Source: Novosphingobium sp. B 225
GTDB lineage: Bacteria > Pseudomonadota > Alphaproteobacteria > Sphingomonadales > Sphingomonadaceae
DNA: 49,875 nucleotides
Direction: 5' to 3'
Assembly (NCBI RefSeq): GCF_002198665.1
Contig: NZ_MWLM01000055.1
Span: 1 to 49,875, forward strand
How positions within the stretch are numbered: the stretch's first letter is position 1; each line of letters starts with the position of its first letter. The position numbers were made by a program, and so were the translations under genes. A model generated the notes under the pieces. The model saw only the letters and a list, made by a program, of their open reading frames with translations, was not told where the DNA came from and searched no databases. Positions 29,026-37,515 of the stretch are shown here, piece after piece.

Positions 29026-29555
29026 TGCAGCTTGGAAAGACCCGCATCACAATCCATCGCGGAAACATTACAAAGCTTGAAGTTGATGCGATAGTGAATG
29101 CCGCCAACACCTCATTGCTGGGTGGTGGTGGCGTCGATGGTGCGATTCATCGCGCTGCGGGGCCGGACCTTGTTCATGAATGCCGATTACTGGGCGGGTG
29201 CAAGCCAGGTCAGGCGAAGCTGACGAAAGGTTATCGCCTGCCCGCTCGGCATATAATTCACACCGTTGGTCCCGTGTGGCGTGGCGGACTAAACGGAGAG
29301 GCTGACATCCTCGCAAATTGCTATCGCAACAGCTTGGTCGTAGCGGCGGCTGCAAAGCTGAAGTCAGTCGCTTTTTCAGCCATTTCAACCGGCATCTACG
29401 GATATCCGGCGAACGAAGCTGCATTGGTTGCAATCACGACAATATCCGGGTTTCTGGTAAGCAATAACGTGTCGATCGAAGAGATTTTGCTGGTCTGCTT
29501 CGATGAAAAGGTTGCGCTGTCCTATACAAACCAATTTCCTGATTTGGAGCACTGA
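29025..29555 (+). CDS. macro domain protein (ADP-ribose binding/deacylating)
   Basis: A 176-residue single macro domain. The ADP-ribose-binding motifs [19 protein letters not shown] and STGIYGYP are intact, as is the [11 protein letters not shown] strand, so it resembles YmdB-type O-acetyl-ADP-ribose deacetylases or ADP-ribosyl hydrolases. ATG 29025 overlaps the previous stop (TGATG), and the decarboxylase starts 2 bases after its stop, so it sits inside a spermidine transcript. Its composition is unlike its neighbours: I count 259 G+C in the 480 bases 29041-29520 (54%), and it uses ATA and AAA/TTT codons that are rare around it. Recent acquisition is likely. Confidence 0.9.
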   Translation: MQLGKTRITIHRGNITKLEVDAIVNAANTSLLGGGGVDGAIHRAAGPDLVHECRLLGGCKPGQAKLTKGYRLPARHIIHTVGPVWRGGLNGEADILANCYRNSLVVAAAAKLKSVAFSAISTGIYGYPANEAALVAITTISGFLVSNNVSIEEILLVCFDEKVALSYTNQFPDLEH

Positions 29556-29557
29556 GC

Positions 29558-30757
29558 ATGGAAACCAGAGCCGGCGATCCGGGTGCCTTTGCCCATTTTG
29601 ACCTGTCGCGCGTCGACAGCCCCAGCTTCGTGGTTGATGCCGCGCGGTTGCGGCAGAATCTGGCGATTCTGGCCGATGTCCGCGACCGGGCGGGGATCAA
29701 ATTGCTGTCCGCGCTCAAGGCATTTTCGATGTGGTCGACCGCGCCGATCATTGGCGAATACCTTGACGGGGTCTGCACTTCGGGCCTGTGGGAAGCGCGG
29801 CTGGCTGGCGAGTTTTACGACGGCGAAATCGCGACCTATTGCGCGGCCTACAAGCCGGAAGATCTGGACGAGATCCTGCAGATTTCGGACCACGTGATCT
29901 TCAATTCTCCGCAGCAGATCGTGCGGTGCTCTGCAATCATCGAAGCGGCGCGGGCGCGGGGGGAACGGTTTGACATCGGGCTGCGCGTCAACCCGATGCA
30001 TGCCGAAGGCGAAGTGCCGCGTTATGATCCCTGCGCGCCGCATTCACGGTTGGGCTTTCCGATCGACCAGCTGACCGATGACCATGTGGCCCTGATCGAT
30101 GGGATCCACATGCACACCCTGTGCGAGCAGGATTTCGAGCCGCTCCAGCGCACCTGGGACGTGGCATTTGATTACCTTGAACCGTGGTTCGGGCAGTTCA
30201 AATGGATCAATCTGGGTGGCGGCCACCACATCACCCGCGCCGATTACCAGCGCGATGAACTGGTCGATTTCCTGCGCGATCTGGCCGAGGACACCGGGGC
30301 CGAAGTCTATCTGGAACCGGGTGAGGCGGTGGCGCTCGATGCCGGAATTCTCGTCGGCACCGTGCTCGATATTGGCCACAACGGGATGCCGGTGGCGATC
30401 ACGGATGTTTCCGCGACCTGCCACATGCCCGACGTGATCGAGGCGCCCTATCGCCCGGCGATGCTGGGTGAACTGCCACCAGTCGATACCGATATCGATG
30501 AAGGCGCGGGCGGGGCAGTGCGGCTGGGCGGGCCTTCGTGCCTGGCGGGCGACGTGATCGGCGATTACCGCTTCGCGACCGGACCGCAAGTCGGCCAGCG
30601 CTTTGCCTTCCTCGATCAGGCGCACTATTCGATGGTCAAGACCACGACTTTCAACGGGGTGCCGCTCCCTTCGATCTGGTTGTGGGACAGCGAGACTGAC
30701 AACCTCGAATGTATCAAGCGGTTTGGTTACGAGGACTTCCGTGATCGGCTGAGCTGA
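29558..30757 (+). CDS. nspC: carboxynorspermidine decarboxylase
   Basis: A 399-residue PLP-dependent decarboxylase of the alanine-racemase fold. K54 in SALKAFSMW is the PLP lysine; GLRVNPMH, NLGGGHHIT, LEPGEAV and the CHMPDVIEAPYRP segment are characteristic of NspC. It converts carboxynorspermidine or carboxyspermidine to norspermidine or spermidine, the last step of the AdoMet-independent route. It follows the macro-domain gene by 2 bases and its dehydrogenase partner lies just before that. Norspermidine versus spermidine as product cannot be read from sequence. Confidence 0.93.
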   Translation: METRAGDPGAFAHFDLSRVDSPSFVVDAARLRQNLAILADVRDRAGIKLLSALKAFSMWSTAPIIGEYLDGVCTSGLWEARLAGEFYDGEIATYCAAYKPEDLDEILQISDHVIFNSPQQIVRCSAIIEAARARGERFDIGLRVNPMHAEGEVPRYDPCAPHSRLGFPIDQLTDDHVALIDGIHMHTLCEQDFEPLQRTWDVAFDYLEPWFGQFKWINLGGGHHITRADYQRDELVDFLRDLAEDTGAEVYLEPGEAVALDAGILVGTVLDIGHNGMPVAITDVSATCHMPDVIEAPYRPAMLGELPPVDTDIDEGAGGAVRLGGPSCLAGDVIGDYRFATGPQVGQRFAFLDQAHYSMVKTTTFNGVPLPSIWLWDSETDNLECIKRFGYEDFRDRLS

Positions 30758-30788
30758 GGCATGGTCCTCCCCAAGCAGGGAGAGCCAG

Positions 30789-32030
30789 ATGCCGGACCAG
30801 ATACTCGACGCCCATACCAGCGATCCGCTCCAGATGGGCTGGATGCAGGGCTTGCCGCCCGCCCCGGACAAGCGGCTCAGCTGGACGCGGGCGGATCACA
30901 TGCGGTTTCCGACCCACCGCCACGCCTTCTCGCGGATGCGCGAATTCCTGCCCACGGCGCGGGTCGGGCGCGGAGCGGCGGTGTGGCGCTTTCCGGTGGC
31001 GCTGCGCGATGATCTTGACGCGGTGCGCTTTACCACGCTGGATGATCGCCGCGAGCTGACCTGGGCGCAGTCCTTGCCCGCCAATTTTACTGACGCGATT
31101 GTGGTGCTGCACCGGGGCACGGTGATCTATGAGCGCTATTTCGGCACCACCCGCCGCGACACGCCGCATATCGCCTTTTCGGTGACCAAGAGCTTCGTCG
31201 GCACACTGGCCGAGATGCTGATCCACGAAGGGCGGCTCGATCCGCAGGCTCCGATTGCGGACCTGCTGCCCGAACTCAGCGCTAGCGGCTTTGCCGATGC
31301 GACCTTGCGGCAAGTGCTGGACATGACCACCGCGCTGGCGTTCAGCGAGGATTACACCGATGCCAGATCCGGGATCGGCGCGTTCTCGATGGCGCTGGGG
31401 CTGACCCCGCGCCCGGCGGGCTATGCCGGGGCAGGGGACGTCTATGCCTTCCTCCCCACCATTGCCAAAGCGGGCGAGCACGGCCCGGCGTTCACCTATC
31501 GCACCTGCAACACCGAAGTGCTGGGCTGGATCGTCGCCCGGACCGAGGGCAAGCGGCTCGACGCGGTGCTGTCCGAACGGATATGGCAGCCGCTGGGGAT
31601 GGAACAGGACGCCGATTTCCTGATCGATCCTACCGGCATGCCCTTTGCCGGGGGCGGGCTCAATCCGGTGCTGTGGGATCTCGCCCGGTTTGGCGAGGCG
31701 ATGCGGCTGGGCGGCGTGGTGAACGGCGCTCAGGTGATCGCCGGCCCGGTGGTCGATTCGATTCGTGCAGGCGGCAGCCGCGATGCTTTTTCCTCGGCCG
31801 GTTATGCCTTTTTGCCGGGCAGTTCCTATCGCAGCCAGTGGTGGATGATGCCGGGCAATTCGGGAGCCTTTTCCGCGCGCGGAATCCACGGTCAGGCGAT
31901 CTATGTAGATCCGGCGGCAGAGCTCGTAATTGCCCGGTTTGGCTCGCATCCGGTGGCTGCCAGCAGCGGCAATGACCCGGTTTCCCTGCCCGCCTTTGCC
32001 GCGCTGGCGCAGCATCTGATCCGGGGGTGA
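30789..32030 (+). CDS. serine hydrolase of the beta-lactamase family (NylB-like)
   Basis: A 413-residue class C beta-lactamase-fold hydrolase. The SxxK motif is at 131-134 (SVTK) and the YxN-type motif appears in TYRTCNTEVLGW. The C-terminal GIHGQAIYVDP segment is close to 6-aminohexanoate-dimer hydrolases (NylB) and related esterases. No signal peptide is visible, so it is probably cytoplasmic. It follows nspC after 31 bases on the same strand, and an ornithine decarboxylase gene follows. Hydrolysis of amides or esters is likely; a link with polyamines is suggested only by position. Confidence 0.87.
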   Translation: MPDQILDAHTSDPLQMGWMQGLPPAPDKRLSWTRADHMRFPTHRHAFSRMREFLPTARVGRGAAVWRFPVALRDDLDAVRFTTLDDRRELTWAQSLPANFTDAIVVLHRGTVIYERYFGTTRRDTPHIAFSVTKSFVGTLAEMLIHEGRLDPQAPIADLLPELSASGFADATLRQVLDMTTALAFSEDYTDARSGIGAFSMALGLTPRPAGYAGAGDVYAFLPTIAKAGEHGPAFTYRTCNTEVLGWIVARTEGKRLDAVLSERIWQPLGMEQDADFLIDPTGMPFAGGGLNPVLWDLARFGEAMRLGGVVNGAQVIAGPVVDSIRAGGSRDAFSSAGYAFLPGSSYRSQWWMMPGNSGAFSARGIHGQAIYVDPAAELVIARFGSHPVAASSGNDPVSLPAFAALAQHLIRG

Positions 32031-32059
32031 TTTCCCCCCGCGATGGGGTCCATTTTCAC

Positions 32060-32087
32060 TTGCAGTTAAGGTGCGAATCTCTATAGC
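32060..32087 (+). promoter_or_regulatory. candidate promoter of the ornithine decarboxylase gene
   Basis: TTGCAG (32060-32065) and TATAGC (32082-32087) are separated by 16 bases, in the gap after the serine hydrolase gene. It would start transcription near 32094, about 50 bases before the proposed GTG. Confidence 0.4.
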
Positions 32088-32141
32088 GACCCTCCGCTGC
32101 CCCATGGGGACTTCCAATAACCGCAAGGCAGCCTCGTCTTC

Positions 32142-33371
32142 GTGTTACCTGGCCGCAAGGCCTATTGGGGGTCCCTTGAGTTGCACAGCTATCCTGACGC
32201 ATCGGCAGTAGTTCGCGCCCTTTCGCCCGACGAACCCGTCATTCTCAATCGCCCGCACGCCGCCGCGCGCGCTGCCCGCTTCTTTGTCGAGAAGTTCCCG
32301 GGCAAGTCGCTCTATGCGGTAAAGGCCAATCCCTCGCCTGACCTGCTGCAAGTGCTGTGGGCTTCGGGTGTGACTCATTATGATGTCGCCTCGATCGCCG
32401 AAGTGCGGCTGGTTCGCGCCACGCTGCCCGAAGCGACGCTGTGCTTCATGCACCCGGTCAAGACCCGCGCCGCAATTGCCGAGGCCTATGCGGTCCACGG
32501 CGTGCGCACCTTCAGCCTTGATTGCCGTGAAGAGCTGGACAAGATCGTCACCGCAACAGACGGGGCAGAGGATCTGGCCCTGTGCGTGCGGCTGCGCGTT
32601 TCGTCCGACTATTCGGAGCTGAGCCTGGCGTCGAAGTTCGGGGTCGATCTGGCCAATGCTGCGCCCTTGCTGCAAGCGACCCGGCAGGTCGCGGACAGCC
32701 TGGGGATATGCTTCCACGTCGGTTCGCAGGCGATGACACCATTTGCCTATGTCCAGGCGATGGAGCGCGTCCGCGCGGCGATTGTCGATGCTTCGGTCAC
32801 GGTTGACATCATCGATGTCGGCGGGGGCTTTCCCTCGATCTATCCCGGCATGGAACCGCCGCCGCTGGAGGATTATTTCGGCGCGATCTACCGCGCGGCG
32901 GAATCGCTGCCGGTGTCCTATTCGTCCGAACTGTGGTGCGAACCCGGCCGGGCGCTGTGCGCGGAATACAATTCGATGGTCGTGCGGGTCGAACGCCGCC
33001 GCGGGAATGAGCTGTACATCAACGACGGCGCTTACGGCGCGCTCTATGATGCCGCGCATGTCGGCTGGCGGTTCCCGGTGCGGTGCCTTGGTGATGAGCG
33101 GGACAGCGCGCTGGAATCGTTCGCCTTCTATGGCCCGACCTGCGACGATGCCGACTATATGGAAGGCCCCTTCATGCTGCCCGCCGATGTGCAGCCGGGC
33201 GACTATATCGAAGTCGGCATGCTGGGTGCCTATGGCGCGGCAATGAAAACCGCGTTCAACGGCTTTGGCCAGGCCCACGCGCTGGAAACCAGCGACGAAC
33301 CGATGGCCAGCCAATACCGCGGCGACCGGCGCGATCCGCGCCACAGTGACAATGTGGTGTCACTGCGCTGA
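32142..33371 (+). CDS. ornithine/diaminopimelate-type PLP decarboxylase (ornithine decarboxylase)
   Basis: A 409-residue fold-type III decarboxylase, like eukaryotic and alphaproteobacterial ornithine decarboxylases. K61 in YAVKANPSP binds PLP; HVGSQAM, DVGGGFPS, CEPGRALC and the catalytic GPTCDDADY (C334) follow in order. The CDxxD motif favours ornithine decarboxylase over diaminopimelate decarboxylase. It would supply putrescine for the carboxyspermidine route 3 kb upstream. The start is uncertain: GTG 32142 has no good ribosome site, and a TTG at 32181 is possible. A candidate promoter precedes it. Confidence 0.88.
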   Translation: MLPGRKAYWGSLELHSYPDASAVVRALSPDEPVILNRPHAAARAARFFVEKFPGKSLYAVKANPSPDLLQVLWASGVTHYDVASIAEVRLVRATLPEATLCFMHPVKTRAAIAEAYAVHGVRTFSLDCREELDKIVTATDGAEDLALCVRLRVSSDYSELSLASKFGVDLANAAPLLQATRQVADSLGICFHVGSQAMTPFAYVQAMERVRAAIVDASVTVDIIDVGGGFPSIYPGMEPPPLEDYFGAIYRAAESLPVSYSSELWCEPGRALCAEYNSMVVRVERRRGNELYINDGAYGALYDAAHVGWRFPVRCLGDERDSALESFAFYGPTCDDADYMEGPFMLPADVQPGDYIEVGMLGAYGAAMKTAFNGFGQAHALETSDEPMASQYRGDRRDPRHSDNVVSLR

Positions 33372-33393
33372 AGCGGCTGGAATTACGACTGGC

Positions 33394-33420
33394 GTGACCG
33401 GGCAAATGCGCCCCGGTCAC
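33394..33420. terminator. stem-loop between convergent genes
   Basis: GTGACCGGG (33394-33402) and CCCGGTCAC (33412-33420) pair perfectly over 9 bases with a 9-base loop. It lies between the ends of the decarboxylase and response-regulator genes and overlaps the latter's stop codon. There is no T-run. Confidence 0.5.
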
Positions 33421-34049
33421 CCAGACGGCCGTGCCCCCGCCAGCATCGCGATGGCCAGTTCGGTGCGGTTGCTGACACCCAGCTTTTCGTAAATGCGGTG
33501 CAGGTAGACCTTGATCGAACCTTCGGTCATGCCAACCTGCCCGGCGATCTCGCGGTTGCGCAGGCCGACCATTACCCCTTCGGCAATCTGCAGTTCGCGC
33601 GGGGTAAGTTCGGAATAAGGCGATGGGGCCGGGCTTGATCCTGCCAGGGCGCGCGCGCGTTCGGTGGTGGCAGGATCGATGAATTGAGCTCCGGCCAGCA
33701 CCGCAGCAATTGCCTCGGCCAGAGTGGCTTCGGCCCCGGCCTTGAACACGATGCCGTTGACCCCGGCTGCCATTGCCGCCAGCAGCAGATTGTCCTCCAC
33801 TTCGGCTGCGAGCAGGATCACCGGGCGATGATCGCCTGCGCCGCGCAGCGCCTCCAGCACTGCCACCCCGCCGCGTCCGGGCATGCGCACGTCAAGGATC
33901 ACAAGGTCGGGATCTTCGCGGGCGATGGCGGCCAGTGCGCTGTCACCATCCACAACAGAAGCGACCACTTCCATGCCGATCGCGCCCAATACGGCTTCCA
34001 CGCCGGTGCGCACAAACGGGTGATCGTCTGCCAGTACGATTCGGGTCAC
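33417..34049 (-). CDS. NarL/FixJ-family response regulator
   Basis: A 210-residue two-domain regulator. The receiver (1-120) has the acidic pair in LADDH (D8, D9), the phosphoacceptor D53 in VILDVRMPG and the K in VFKAGA. The C-terminal LuxR helix-turn-helix (LTPRELQIAEGVMVGLRNREIA, in part; KVYLHRIYEKLG recognition helix) is at about 145-205. Its start overlaps the stop of the histidine kinase gene by four bases, so both form one two-component system. Targets are unknown. Confidence 0.93.
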   Translation of the reverse strand: MTRIVLADDHPFVRTGVEAVLGAIGMEVVASVVDGDSALAAIAREDPDLVILDVRMPGRGGVAVLEALRGAGDHRPVILLAAEVEDNLLLAAMAAGVNGIVFKAGAEATLAEAIAAVLAGAQFIDPATTERARALAGSSPAPSPYSELTPRELQIAEGVMVGLRNREIAGQVGMTEGSIKVYLHRIYEKLGVSNRTELAIAMLAGARPSG

Positions 34050-35695
34050 AGCCGGTCACCGGCAGGCAGAGTGACAGTCACCACAGTGTCCCCCGGGTTT
34101 GAACGCACCTCCAGCTGGGCCTGCATTGCGGCTGCCCGCTCTGCAATCGAGCGCGGCTGGAGCACCTGGCCTGCCGGAAAACCCAGGCCATTGTCGGCAA
34201 TTTCCAGCACTGGCTTGCCGCCGGTTTCGCTCAGGCGCACGGTAACGGCATTGGCCTGGCCATGGCGAACCGCATTGGCAACGGCTTCGCGGGTGATTTG
34301 CAAGCAGTGAAACTGCCGGGCCGCAGCCATCGGGCAAGGACCGGAACCGGCCTCAAGTCTGGCGGAAATGCCCCACTGTTCACCCAGCCCGGGCAGCATT
34401 CCGGCGAGTGCGGCCACCAGATCAACCTGACTGCGCGGTGCATCGGCCTGGCGCAGGCTGTCAATCATCTGACGCAGCTGAAGCTGTTCATCCCGCAGGT
34501 TGGCGGCAAGGGCGTCGATCGCCGCCAGCGGCACTTCACCCCCGGCCACCTGTTTGCGCAAAGCCGCCAACCGAAATCCGGTACCGGCCAGCGACTGGGC
34601 CACGCTGTCATGCAGATCGCGGGCAAGATCGGTGCGGATCCTGGCTGCGGCAGCGGCGCGGGCATCCTGCAAGGCTTTGGCGCGATCCAGCATTCGTCCG
34701 GTTTCGGCGGCAATCGCCTGGCCCAGCGCAAGGTCATCCTGAGACAGACCGGGAATCCCCACCAGCACCAGTGCGCCGTCACCCTCTGCCCCCCGGATCG
34801 GCAGACACAGGCCCTCGCTTAGCCGGAACCTGGTGGCCCAGGCCGGAAGCCGGACAGCCCCGCTGGCTCGCAGCTGTCCGCTCTCTCGCCATTCCAGCGC
34901 CCGCTGGCGAGTGAGGTCGAACAGGGCAGGGGGAAGGGGTGCCAGCAGGCGCTCGTCATCCGGTGGCAGCAGTTCGTGACCGTTGCCAAGGATCCCGGCG
35001 CTATGCAGCACCGCCCAGGGTTCTTCATCGCTTTGCCACACCAGCGCGCCGCCGCTGGCGCTGGCGCTGGCCATGGCCCAATGCAGGGCATTGCCAGGCG
35101 CGAGTTCGGCTGAACCGGCATCGGGCAGATCGGCCACGTCAACCACCACGCCGCCCCGCCGCACCGCCAGCCAGACCACCATCAGCGATACTGCCGCCAT
35201 ATAGGAAGCCCGCCGGATCAGCTTCTGGTATTCCACCGCCAGCCCGCCAAGATCGAGCAGCCAGGTGATCAGGATAAAGCCCAGGCACAGCGCCACGGCG
35301 GCAGCAAGCGCGGCCAGCCAGCTCCAGCGCAGCACCGCCGCAAGCATCAGAAAGGCGAAGAACCCGAAATAGGGGCTGAAGAATTCACCCTCGGCGTTTT
35401 GGGTAAACAGGATCGCGGACAGAAAGGCCGCACAATCCAGCAGGAAAGCGGGGCGCGACAGTGTGAAGTCCAGCCACCAGTCGCTCCACGCCGCGCGCAG
35501 CAGGAAGACGGAAAAGCCGAGATAGGCAGACAACAGGCCATAGCCGATCGGGCTTGGCCAGGCCGGTTGATCGGGCGCGATCCAGACCCACAGCGCGAAC
35601 ATCGCCGCCAGGGCCGCCCGTGCGACCGCGATAACGCGGTTGCTGCGATGAGAAAGCAGCGCCCGCCTGTTCCCCGGTTGGCTAATGACCGGCAT
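34046..35695 (-). CDS. NarL-type sensor histidine kinase
   Basis: A 549-residue kinase. Five to six hydrophobic helices fill about residues 20-175, followed by a GAF-like domain (about 200-335), then a HisKA_3 domain with phosphoacceptor H362 in ARDLHDSVAQS and an HATPase domain with EAVANAVRHG (N box) and LEIADNGLGF (G1). There is no periplasmic sensor domain, so the signal is probably sensed in the membrane or cytoplasm. The stop overlaps the response regulator's start (ATGA). The ligand is unknown. Confidence 0.92.
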   Translation of the reverse strand: MPVISQPGNRRALLSHRSNRVIAVARAALAAMFALWVWIAPDQPAWPSPIGYGLLSAYLGFSVFLLRAAWSDWWLDFTLSRPAFLLDCAAFLSAILFTQNAEGEFFSPYFGFFAFLMLAAVLRWSWLAALAAAVALCLGFILITWLLDLGGLAVEYQKLIRRASYMAAVSLMVVWLAVRRGGVVVDVADLPDAGSAELAPGNALHWAMASASASGGALVWQSDEEPWAVLHSAGILGNGHELLPPDDERLLAPLPPALFDLTRQRALEWRESGQLRASGAVRLPAWATRFRLSEGLCLPIRGAEGDGALVLVGIPGLSQDDLALGQAIAAETGRMLDRAKALQDARAAAAARIRTDLARDLHDSVAQSLAGTGFRLAALRKQVAGGEVPLAAIDALAANLRDEQLQLRQMIDSLRQADAPRSQVDLVAALAGMLPGLGEQWGISARLEAGSGPCPMAAARQFHCLQITREAVANAVRHGQANAVTVRLSETGGKPVLEIADNGLGFPAGQVLQPRSIAERAAAMQAQLEVRSNPGDTVVTVTLPAGDRL

Positions 35696-35733
35696 GGCGG
35701 GCTGGTATCGGTCTGGGCAGGTCAGGCAGGCAA

Positions 35734-35764
35734 GCTCCGGGAACGGACGATCCGTTCCCGGAGC
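35734..35764 (-). terminator. strong stem-loop after the OmpA-fusion gene
   Basis: GCTCCGGGAACGGA (35734-35747) and TCCGTTCCCGGAGC (35751-35764) form a perfect 14-base-pair stem with a three-base loop. It lies 6 bases beyond the stop of the reverse-strand OmpA-fusion gene and 38 bases before the kinase start. No T-run follows, but the stem is strong. Confidence 0.55.
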
Positions 35765-35770
35765 GCCAGA

Positions 35771-37381
35771 TCACTTCACCACCACTTCAACCCGGCGCGC
35801 TGCATCCTGGGCAACGGCGGTGTCGGTGGTGTTTTCCGGTTTGACCAGCACGGCAGCGGCTTGCGGGATCCCGGCCGCAACCAGTGCGGCCTGGACAGCC
35901 TGAGCGCGATTCTTGGACAGTTCGGCATTGGCGGCAGCATTACCGCTGGCGTCGTTGTAGCCCGAAATCGCCAGACTGGTCCCGGCATTGGCATCGAGCC
36001 AGGCCTTGAGCCCGCCTGCAGTTGCGGTGAAATCAGGGACAACATCGGTCTTGCCGGTGTCGAAATAGACTTTCACCACCGGCTTGCCATCGCGCAGTTC
36101 GCTGGTCACCCCGGCGCCGGTCGGGATCGTCACGCTGCCTTCTGCCGGGGCGGCAGTCAGATCAACCGATCCTGCAGCGGTGGCCGCGCTTGCCGCGGCC
36201 ACACTGGCATCAGCGGCAGGCGCTGTGGCCTGATCCTGTCCGGGGCCGCGGAAGAACAGCCACCAGATCAGGAAAGCAGCCAGCAGCGCCAGAAGCAGCA
36301 GCCACAGCCAGCCAAGGCCCGAATCGTCGTCATCACCGCCGGTCAGCCCGCTCGCCACCGCGCCCAGCTTGTCCGCCGCGCCCGATGCCATGCCGGCCGC
36401 ACCCGCGACCGCCGCTGCACCGGCACCCGCCACTGCTGCTGCGCCTGCGCTGACGGCTTCGACCGTGTTTTCGGCGGCAGAGCCAACCGCGCCAGCAGCC
36501 TTGCCCGCCAGATCGGCCGCACCGCTGACCGCAGCACCGGCTGCATCGCTTGCCGCACCGGCGGCGCTGGCTGCCTTGTCACCCAGATTGGCCGCCAACA
36601 TGGCCGCGCCGCCCGCCGCCGCCGTGGCAGCGCCAGCGGCCTTGGCAGTCACGCTCTTCGATTTGGCGGGAGCGGCTGGCTTTGCCGCCTTGGCAGCGGG
36701 AGCAGCCTTTGCCGCAGGTTTTGCCGCCTTTGCAGCAGGAGCAGCCTTGGCAGCCGGAGCAGCCTTGGCCGCTTTCGCCGCCTTGGGGGCAGCATCCGCA
36801 GCCTTGGCCGGTTTGGCGGCAGCAGCGGTCTTGGCAGGAGCCTTTGCAGCCGGCTTGGCCGCTGCGCTATCGGCCTTCTTGGCCGCAGGTTTGCTGGCCT
36901 TGGTTGCAGCAGCAGCCCCGACCAACGCCGCAGCGGCCCCGGCAGCGGCCTTGCCCTTGGTGGCAGGCTTGTCCTTGGCCGCTGGCTTGTCCTTCGCGGC
37001 AGGCTTGTCCTTCGCGGCAGGCTTGTCCTTGGCTTTGGTTGCAGCCTTTTCAGCGGTCTTTTTGGCGAACAGGCCCAGCTTGCCGTGCGCATCGGCCAGC
37101 AGGTAATAGACCGTGACACGGTTCTTGGTGCGATCCGCCTTCATCTGTTCACCAACCTTGGCGATCGAGGCGTCCAGTGCATCGTCCGCCAGGGTCAGGC
37201 CCAGCTTCTTCTTGAGGAAATTGTTGCGAACCCGGGCCAGTTCGGTGGGATCAGAAAAAGCAACCAGCGATGAATCGACGTTGCGCAGCGCAATCCCGCA
37301 ATAGCGCACGATGCCTGCAATCACGCCATCATCGGCGTTTGCAGCGTATTTCTTGACGTCTTTTGCCCAATCCGTAGCCAT
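35771..37381 (-). CDS. DUF2853 / Ala-Lys-rich / OmpA-domain fusion protein
   Basis: A 536-residue protein with an unusual order of parts. Residues 1-105 match DUF2853 by eye (DWAKDVKKYA, GIALRNVDSSLVAFSDPTEL). Residues 110-245 are Ala/Lys/Pro-rich like a histone H1 tail, with four KDKPAA-type repeats at 118-141. Residues 245-348 are an Ala/Gly-rich helical region, followed by DDDD and a single membrane helix at 355-377. Residues 436-536 are an OmpA-like peptidoglycan-binding domain (VYFDTGKTDVVPDF, SGYNDASGN, NRAQAVQAAL). There is no N-terminal signal, so the first 350 residues probably face the cytoplasm and the OmpA part the periplasm. GGAG precedes ATG 37381. Function unknown. Confidence 0.88.
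   Translation of the reverse strand: MATDWAKDVKKYAANADDGVIAGIVRYCGIALRNVDSSLVAFSDPTELARVRNNFLKKKLGLTLADDALDASIAKVGEQMKADRTKNRVTVYYLLADAHGKLGLFAKKTAEKAATKAKDKPAAKDKPAAKDKPAAKDKPATKGKAAAGAAAALVGAAAATKASKPAAKKADSAAAKPAAKAPAKTAAAAKPAKAADAAPKAAKAAKAAPAAKAAPAAKAAKPAAKAAPAAKAAKPAAPAKSKSVTAKAAGAATAAAGGAAMLAANLGDKAASAAGAASDAAGAAVSGAADLAGKAAGAVGSAAENTVEAVSAGAAAVAGAGAAAVAGAAGMASGAADKLGAVASGLTGGDDDDSGLGWLWLLLLALLAAFLIWWLFFRGPGQDQATAPAADASVAAASAATAAGSVDLTAAPAEGSVTIPTGAGVTSELRDGKPVVKVYFDTGKTDVVPDFTATAGGLKAWLDANAGTSLAISGYNDASGNAAANAELSKNRAQAVQAALVAAGIPQAAAVLVKPENTTDTAVAQDAARRVEVVVK
36959..37030 (-). repeat. four tandem 18-base repeats within the OmpA-fusion gene
   Basis: Four consecutive 18-base units encode KDKPAA, KDKPAA, KDKPAA and KDKPAT (residues 118-141). 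The units differ at a few positions, so they could change in number by slippage. Confidence 0.75.
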
Positions 37382-37515
37382 GACCAACTCCCTGCGACCG
37401 GCGCAGCCCAGGCTGCGCGAAAACGGTTACGTGCGGATTGCACGATGCGGGGATAGGTATCGAAAAATTCGCCTGCGTCTATGGGGAATTGCGCGCTGGC
37501 CCGGCCTTTTCAGAC

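Noticed and set aside
36959..37030. A possible CRISPR array or non-coding satellite
   Set aside because: The repeats are 18 bases, contiguous without spacers, and keep the reading frame of the fusion protein.
35399..37273. A 624-codon frame on the plus strand over the kinase and OmpA-fusion genes
   Set aside because: It crosses two genes that are well supported on the reverse strand, and its Ser/Gly/Arg-rich end is the complement of the Ala/Lys repeats.
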